64,000 bases of DNA from positions 1,487,501 to 1,551,500 of the forward strand of contig CP107216.1 in the NCBI GenBank assembly GCA_025757645.1, written 5' to 3'. Below, piece after piece: positions 59,341 to 64,000 of this stretch (its first letter is position 1; each line of letters opens with the position of its first letter). Origin of the DNA: Clostridiales bacterium (GTDB lineage Bacteria > Bacillota > Clostridia > Oscillospirales > Oscillospiraceae). The position numbers and the translations under genes are program-made. The notes under the pieces are model-generated. The model was not told the origin of the DNA, made no database searches, and worked only from the letters and a program-made list of their open reading frames with translations.

Positions 59341-59976
59341 CACGCTTGCCGAGCTCACGTTCCACACCGACTGGATGCGCTATGACTGCTATGTAGACCT
59401 CAGCGGCGCCGTGCTTGGCGCGTTTCGGGAAAACTGGCTGCCGTTTCTGGGCGGCCTTGTGCTGGTCGTCGGGCTCTCGGCGCTGCGTTTGTCCGCGCTG
59501 GTCAACGACCTCGGCTTCGGCATCGGCACGGCGCTGTATGCGTTTGCGGCCGGGGCGCTGGCGATCTCGGCGATGGTGCTGCCGGGCATCTCCGGTTCGT
59601 CTCTGCTGATGTCGTGCGGACTCTGTCTGCCCGTGATCGCGGCAATGAAAGACCTGCTGCAATTTCAGTTCGGCCAGTTCCGGCTGCTGGCGGCGGTTGG
59701 GCTGGGCCTGCTCGCGGGCTTTGCCATTGCTCCGCATTGCATCCGCGGCTGGATGCGCAAAGCGCCGGGCGCCGTCACCTATGCCGTGTTGGGCATGATG
59801 CTCGGCTCTCTCTATGCGATCATCGTCGGCCCGACGACACTGAAGGTGCCGCAGCACGCTATGACAATATCTGATTTTCACCTGATTTTCACCTCCTCTG
59901 GTTCGCGCTCGGCATTGCCGTGATGCTGGGCCTGGAGGCGCTGAAAAGGCGTGTGCAGAAGGCGCTGGCCCACTAA
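59341..59976 (+). pseudogene. DUF368 family membrane protein remnant
   Basis: C-terminal part of a DUF368 polyprenyl-phosphate-transporter-type membrane protein. The conserved ISAMVLPGISGSSLL segment and following helices remain; the N-terminal part is cut near 59341 at the head-to-head junction with the oxidoreductase remnant. An 11-bp tandem duplication at 59871-59892 shifts the frame; with a single copy the protein would continue ISDFHLLWFALGIAVML and end at 59976. No start signal precedes it. Confidence 0.82.
59871..59892. repeat. 11-bp tandem duplication that breaks the DUF368 gene
   Basis: CTGATTTTCAC is repeated exactly at 59871-59881 and 59882-59892. Removing one copy restores a continuous frame to the stop at 59974-59976. 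Confidence 0.9.
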
Positions 59977-59998
59977 TACGCAAATCTTCCGGGAACGC

Positions 59999-60026
59999 TT
60001 GACTTGATGCTGCAATCTGTTAGAAT
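59999..60026 (+). promoter_or_regulatory. Sigma-A promoter of tgt
   Basis: TTGACT (59999-60004), 16-bp spacer, TAGAAT (60021-60026). tgt therefore no longer needs the queA transcript. Confidence 0.75.
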
Positions 60027-60060
60027 AAGTAGGCAATCCAAACAGAAAGGCAAGCAAACT

Positions 60061-61191
60061 ATGTTTCAACTGATTTGCAAAGACGGCCATGCGCGCCGCG
60101 GCGCGTTCACAACGCCGCACGGTACGGTGCAGACGCCGGTGTTTATGAATGTCGGCACGCAGGCGGCCATCAAGGGCGCGCTCTCGGCGGAGGATCTGGA
60201 GACGATCGGCTGCCAGGTCGAGCTGTCCAACACGTACCACCTGCACGTGCGTCCCGGCGACGAATTGATCCGCGACCTGGGCGGCCTGCACAAATTCATG
60301 ACCTGGGAAAAACCGATTCTGACCGACAGCGGCGGATTCCAGATCTTTTCGCTGGCGCAGCTTCGGAAGATCACGGAAGAAGGCGTTGCCTTCAACTGCC
60401 ATGTGGACGGCCGGCACATTTTCATGGGGCCGGAAGAGAGCATGCGCATTCAGGCCAATCTTGGCTCGGATATTGCAATGGCGTTTGACGAGTGCATCAA
60501 GATCCCGTCGCCGTACGACTACGTGAAAAACTCCTGCGACCGGACGTATCGCTGGCTGCAGCGCTGCAAGGCGGCGCTCACGGATTACACCGGCCGTGAC
60601 GATGCTGTCAATCCCGGCCAGGTGCTCTTCGGCATCAATCAGGGCACCATTTTTCACGATCTGCGCATTGAGCATATGAAGAAGATCGCAGACCTCGATC
60701 TGGCCGGTTATGCGATCGGCGGCCTCGCGGTGGGGGAGACGACGCAGGAGATGTATGATACCATTGCTGCCGTCGAGCCCTATATGCCGGCCAACAAGCC
60801 GCGCTACCTGATGGGCGTCGGCACACCGGGGAACATCATCGAATCCGTCGCGCGCGGCGTGGACTTTTTCGACTGCGTCATGCCGGCGCGCAACGGCCGC
60901 CACGGACATCTGTTCACGTGGTCAGGCATCATCAACATTAAAAATGAGAAATATCAGCGCGATGAGCAGCCGATCGACCCGCAGTGCGACTGCCCGGTCT
61001 GCCGGCGGTATTCCCGCGCCTATCTGCGGCACCTGTTCAAGGCGGAAGAGATGCTGGCCATGCGCTTTGCCGTGATGCATAATTTGTATTTTTATAATAC
61101 GCTCATGCAGCGCATCCGCGCGGCGATCGAGGCGGGGGAGTATGAGGCGTTCCGGAAAAGTTACACATCCGTACTCGATATGCGCATTTAA
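60061..61191 (+). CDS. tgt: tRNA-guanine transglycosylase
   Basis: Exchanges guanine 34 for preQ1 in queuosine tRNAs; QueA acts next. The 376-residue TIM barrel has TDSGGFQIFS (Asp), DECIKIPSPYD, GGLAVGE, the catalytic Asp in FDCVMPARNGRHG, and the zinc site CDCPVCRRYSRAYLRHLF. The ATG at 60061 follows AAAGG; an upstream in-frame start at 60004 has no ribosome site. Confidence 0.96.
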   Translation: MFQLICKDGHARRGAFTTPHGTVQTPVFMNVGTQAAIKGALSAEDLETIGCQVELSNTYHLHVRPGDELIRDLGGLHKFMTWEKPILTDSGGFQIFSLAQLRKITEEGVAFNCHVDGRHIFMGPEESMRIQANLGSDIAMAFDECIKIPSPYDYVKNSCDRTYRWLQRCKAALTDYTGRDDAVNPGQVLFGINQGTIFHDLRIEHMKKIADLDLAGYAIGGLAVGETTQEMYDTIAAVEPYMPANKPRYLMGVGTPGNIIESVARGVDFFDCVMPARNGRHGHLFTWSGIINIKNEKYQRDEQPIDPQCDCPVCRRYSRAYLRHLFKAEEMLAMRFAVMHNLYFYNTLMQRIRAAIEAGEYEAFRKSYTSVLDMRI

Positions 61192-61194
61192 TGC

Positions 61195-61223
61195 TTGCAT
61201 TTGCATAGGAAAGCAGATATAAT
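61195..61223 (+). promoter_or_regulatory. Sigma-A promoter of yajC
   Basis: TTGCAT (61195-61200, repeated at 61201-61206), 17-bp spacer from the first copy, perfect TATAAT (61218-61223). Confidence 0.75.
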
Positions 61224-61251
61224 ATCTTTATCTTTATACGGAGGTAAAACC

Positions 61252-61632
61252 ATGGGAAGCTCTGGCGGATATTCATCCATTATCATGATCGTTCTGATGC
61301 TTGTCATCTTCTATCTGTTCCTGATCCTTCCGGAGAACAAGAAGAAGAAAAAGCTCAATGAAATGCGTTCCAATCTGAAAGTCGGTGACGATATCGTCAC
61401 GATCGGCGGTATGATGGGCAAAGTCGTCCACGTCACGGACGACAGCGTGACCTTCGAGACCAGCGAGGATCAGGTTCGCATCCAGGTTGCCAAGTGGGCC
61501 ATTTCCACGAACGCCCGCGCCGAGGCGCAGGCTGCCAAGGAAGCTCAGGATCGCAAGGCTGCCAAGCAGAAAGCAAAAGAAGCGAAAAAGGAAGAGCCGA
61601 AGCACGAGGAGCCGAAGGGCCCCGAGGTGTAA
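61252..61632 (+). CDS. yajC: Preprotein translocase subunit YajC
   Basis: Accessory membrane protein of the Sec translocon with SecDF. The product is 126 residues: a single N-terminal helix (about 8-27) followed by LPENKKKKKLNEMRSNLKVG and the conserved GDDIVTIGGMMGKVV, then an unusually Lys/Ala/Glu-rich tail (about 85-126). GGAGG precedes the ATG. secDF does not follow here. Confidence 0.95.
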   Translation: MGSSGGYSSIIMIVLMLVIFYLFLILPENKKKKKLNEMRSNLKVGDDIVTIGGMMGKVVHVTDDSVTFETSEDQVRIQVAKWAISTNARAEAQAAKEAQDRKAAKQKAKEAKKEEPKHEEPKGPEV

Positions 61633-61651
61633 CGCTGCTTTCGGAATGATT

Positions 61652-61706
61652 CACCCCCTGCAGGAATATGCTGTGATGCATACGTTCTGCAGGGGGTGTT
61701 TTTTTG
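61652..61706 (+). terminator. Terminator of yajC; 3' arm carries the next gene's ribosome site
   Basis: 14-position stem (61652-61665 with 61685-61698, one wobble), 19-base loop and T7. The AGGGGGTG of the 3' arm is the ribosome site of the TTG start at 61704, which lies in the T-run. Confidence 0.8.
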
Positions 61707-62132
61707 AATACGGAACAAAAATGGCTGCCGATGCTCTCGCGCGCGGCGGCGGCCGGCCTGGCCGGACTTGGACTCGCGCTGCTCTTGAGCTGGCTGGCTG
61801 CGCTGGCCATGAATCACGATGTGCTGCCCGGCTCAGATGTGCGCCTTGCTGCGTTGGTGTGCTGCGGGCTTGCGTGTCTTGCTGCCGGCGCGCTCTCGCC
61901 GCGGCCGGAGCAGGGGAGGGCACTTGGCGGAGCGATGACATGGGCGGTGTGGGCGATCGGATATCTCATCCTGAAGGCGGCCGTTGGCGCGCAGGTTTTC
62001 TGCGCCGCTACCGCCATGACGCTGCTGACCGCGCTGGCTGCTGCGATCGTCGGTTCGTGCATTTTTCATAAAAAGTTACGAAATAGAACAAAGAAGAAAA
62101 AACGGAAACAGAAGAGATATTACGGTTGGTAA
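61704..62132 (+). CDS. TIGR04086-type membrane protein
   Basis: 142 residues with four predicted helices (about 15-34, 48-65, 74-93, 98-116) and a very basic C-terminus (KKLRNRTKKKKRKQKR). It matches the TIGR04086 family of clostridial membrane proteins, often encoded beside yajC; function unknown. The start is a TTG, 6 bases after AGGGGGTG. That ribosome site forms the 3' arm of the yajC terminator, so expression by read-through would be low. Confidence 0.7.
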   Translation: MNTEQKWLPMLSRAAAAGLAGLGLALLLSWLAALAMNHDVLPGSDVRLAALVCCGLACLAAGALSPRPEQGRALGGAMTWAVWAIGYLILKAAVGAQVFCAATAMTLLTALAAAIVGSCIFHKKLRNRTKKKKRKQKRYYGW

Positions 62133-62419
62133 TCAGGCAGAAGGTTTACATAATCATCGTTTGATTACCTATATATTGCGTTAGATACGCAATGATTACC
62201 GAAATATAGTCATATACCGCTGGAAATACTGGGCATCTCTTTCTGCTCAGTTACGTGGTTTACATAATATTGTTAACATAATTTCTTGTCATAATAAACA
62301 AAAATGAACAAATTCTGACGAACTACTTGATAACATTTTCGATTTGTATTATATTATGTCTACAACGCATTATGTAAATTGTCATGTTATGAGCGTATGT
62401 TCATAGGCTGTCAGTGGTG
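62133..62419. other. AT-rich, repeat-bearing intergenic region before the SpoIIM-like gene
   Basis: No gene seen. It is much more AT-rich than its neighbours. GGTTTACATAAT occurs at 62143-62154 and 62257-62268, with the inverse ATTATGTAAA at 62369-62378. GATTACC occurs twice (62163-62169 and 62194-62200) on either side of a 7-bp hairpin (62175-62181 with 62187-62193). The promoter of the next gene is at 62327-62355. Confidence 0.7.
62327..62355 (+). promoter_or_regulatory. Sigma-A-like promoter of the SpoIIM-like gene
   Basis: TTGATA (62327-62332), 17-bp spacer, TATATT (62350-62355). Confidence 0.55.
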
Positions 62420-63025
62420 ATGAATGTGCGACATAACAGATTGCGTGTGCGCCGGAAACCGGCCGTCTCCCGCTTTCCGCTGCCGCCGCTGCTCGCGGTC
62501 GGTATGGCGGCGGGCTATGTGATCGGCTGCTGCTTCGGCGCCAATGCTGCGCTGCCGGAGCCGTCAAATCCGGTTCTTTCCTTTTTGAGCAGCAGCGGCG
62601 CGGGTGGGACGCTGTACGGCGGCTTGCTGACAGAGCTGTGCGTCTCGTGCGCCTACGGTTTTGCGTTTTTGCTGCTGTCTACGTCGTATCTTGGTTTTTT
62701 GCTGATTCCGGCCGTTTTCGGGATCAAAGGTTTTTTGTCCGCCTGTACGGCGGCCGCCTTCCTGAATTCCGGCTGCGACCATGCGTTTTGGCTCTCCTGC
62801 GTCGCAGTCGGTCTGCCCGGCATTTTTCTTGTGCCGGCGCTGTTTCTACTCGGAACGCTCTGCGCGCAGATGTCTGTGCGTCTGCTCGAGCAGCGGCGCG
62901 GCCTGCCAGTCCCCGTATCATCGGAGCGATATTCCCGGGAGCTGGCGCTTGTGTTCTGCCTGCTGTTGGCGGCTGCGGCCGCCGCGTGCTATGCAGTACC
63001 GTTTTTCACACGGCTTATTCTGTGA
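62420..63025 (+). CDS. Membrane protein, probable SpoIIM
   Basis: 201 residues, about five hydrophobic helices, with STSYLGFLLIPAVFGIKGF resembling the SpoIIM/DUF95 core. Its position directly upstream of xerD matches Bacillus and many Clostridia, where spoIIM lies near xerD. SpoIIM anchors the SpoIID-SpoIIP engulfment complex. Similarity is modest, so the name is tentative. The start is unclear: GTG codons at 62414 and 62417 and the ATG at 62420 are all possible, and no clear ribosome site is seen. Confidence 0.6.
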   Translation: MNVRHNRLRVRRKPAVSRFPLPPLLAVGMAAGYVIGCCFGANAALPEPSNPVLSFLSSSGAGGTLYGGLLTELCVSCAYGFAFLLLSTSYLGFLLIPAVFGIKGFLSACTAAAFLNSGCDHAFWLSCVAVGLPGIFLVPALFLLGTLCAQMSVRLLEQRRGLPVPVSSERYSRELALVFCLLLAAAAAACYAVPFFTRLIL

Positions 63026-63072
63026 CCTGTGGTCACTGTGGATGAAATCTGATTGGAAAGGGGGAAGTCGTC

Positions 63073-63963
63073 ATGCGGGATTCCGACGGAATGGAATTGT
63101 TCGAGTCCTACCTGCGCGATGTCAAGCGCTCGTCGCAAAATACGATTTCCTCATATCTGCGGGATATCCGCCAACTCAGCGAATATCTGCACGCACACAC
63201 GGATGCCGATCTTGGCTCCGCGGAAGAGGAAGAGCTGTGTGAATACATCGACTGGATGCGCAGTAACGGCAAGTCCGTTGCCACGGTTTCCCGGGCGATC
63301 GCATCGCTGAAAAATTTCTATGGGTTCCTGCTCAACAATCACTATGTGCAGCACAATCCGACCGGCAAGCTCGTACCGGACAAGGCCAAGCAGAAGCTGC
63401 CGCAGATCCTCTCGAGCAAAGAGGTCGAGCTGCTGCTGGCGCAGCCGGAGTGCACGGACGCCAAGGGCTACCGTGACCGCGCCATGCTCGAGCTGCTGTA
63501 TGCGACCGGTATCCGTGTCAGTGAACTGATCTCGCTCAACATTACGGATGTAAATCTGTCCGCCGGTGTTATCCGCTGCCAGGGCCGCGATAAAGCGCGC
63601 ATGATCCCCATGTATCCGGCGGCTGTCCGTGCGCTCACGGAGTACATCAACTTCATCCGCCCGCAGATGATCGCAGCGCCGGATGAACAGGCGCTGTTCG
63701 TCAACGTCAGCGGGGAACGGATGTCGCGTCAGGGCTTCTGGAAGCTCATCAAGAACTATCAGACCAAGGCCGGCATCGAAAAGACGATCACACCGCACAC
63801 GCTGCGCCATTCCTTCGCTGCGCATCTGCTGGAAAACGGCGCGGATATCCACGCCATTCAGGAAATGCTCGGCCATGCGGACATCTCCTCGACGCAGATC
63901 TATTCGCACCTTGTCAGCAAGCAGCTCAAGGATGTCTACAACAAAGCGCACCCGCGTGCGTGA
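63073..63963 (+). CDS. xerD: Tyrosine recombinase XerD-type
   Basis: Resolves chromosome dimers at dif. The 296-residue protein has an N-terminal SAM-like core-binding domain (about 6-90) and a catalytic domain. The catalytic set is visible: Arg in TGIRVSEL, Lys after QGRDKARM, HTLRHSFAAHLLENG (His, Arg), GHADISST (His) and nucleophile Tyr in QIYSHL. AAAGGGGGAAG precedes the ATG. No nearby mobile-element signs suggest anything but the housekeeping enzyme. Confidence 0.93.
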   Translation: MRDSDGMELFESYLRDVKRSSQNTISSYLRDIRQLSEYLHAHTDADLGSAEEEELCEYIDWMRSNGKSVATVSRAIASLKNFYGFLLNNHYVQHNPTGKLVPDKAKQKLPQILSSKEVELLLAQPECTDAKGYRDRAMLELLYATGIRVSELISLNITDVNLSAGVIRCQGRDKARMIPMYPAAVRALTEYINFIRPQMIAAPDEQALFVNVSGERMSRQGFWKLIKNYQTKAGIEKTITPHTLRHSFAAHLLENGADIHAIQEMLGHADISSTQIYSHLVSKQLKDVYNKAHPRA

Positions 63964-64000
63964 CATACGTGTTTTCAAGCGCTCCGAAACGACTCGGGGC

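Noticed and set aside
63073..63963. Integrase of a mobile element
   Set aside because: Length, domain set and position after a SpoIIM-like gene match housekeeping XerD; no attachment repeats or cargo are visible before the window ends.

Overview
The window is a GC-rich chromosomal segment from an anaerobic, spore-forming member of the Clostridia. Gene content and order fit Oscillospiraceae, but no rRNA marker is present, so the family is an inference. Sporulation genes are sigG, a ymxH/ylmC-like gene, spoIIE, spoIID, probable spoIIQ and spoIIM, and a SPOCS/LysM coat-type gene. Fermentative capacity shows in a 2-hydroxyacyl-CoA dehydratase operon followed by a K+-dependent membrane pyrophosphatase gene. 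Most genes look intact, with ordinary sigma-A promoters and intrinsic terminators.

Layout. 1-8845: def-fmt-rsmB-rlmN-prpC-prkC-rsgA, the conserved Firmicutes translation/signalling cluster, then a 51-residue membrane protein and a SPOCS/LysM protein. 8872-15164: yebC, two zinc-ribbon membrane proteins, a nitrilase-family amidase, trmO, nth, rarA, a DUF951 gene and degV. 15296-18513: rpsB-tsf, ymxH and sigG, all on the minus strand. 18513-25210: a dicarboxylate symporter divergent from an AraC regulator, a transglutaminase-like protein, lysA, an FMN alpha-hydroxyacid dehydrogenase and a radical SAM protein. 25363-31570: trmL, the glycolytic run pgk-tpiA-gpmI-eno, then probable spoIIQ. 31590-37498: tRNA-Met, tRNA-Glu and tRNA-Val, a HAD phosphatase, an aminotransferase divergent from a LexA-like repressor, capA and rlmI. 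37524-44152: a hairpin cluster, hppA and the dehydratase operon. 44298-53125: a GNAT gene and uracil-DNA glycosylase gene divergent from murC, then spoIIE with a coupled small protein gene, ahcY and mgtE. 53180-63963: spoIID-queA, a 4-kb decaying island with an intact CIRCE-controlled hsp20, then tgt-yajC, a TIGR04086 membrane protein, a SpoIIM-like protein and xerD.

The most striking signal is an architecture seen twice. Upstream of sigG and upstream of the spoIIQ candidate, a sigma-F-type promoter (GTATM, 15-bp spacer, GGnnAnAnTA) is built into the terminator hairpin of the preceding housekeeping gene. In both, the -35 abuts the stem base, the 5' arm fills the spacer, and the -10 starts with the last bases of that arm and occupies the loop. 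Vegetative read-through would be terminated (and the sigG ribosome binding site hidden), while a forespore transcript would start past the 5' arm and escape. Other points of note are a Rex-like operator and a small membrane protein in the dehydratase operon, a symmetric divergent promoter between udg and murC, and an island with two head-to-head deletion junctions plus several small duplications and frameshifts.
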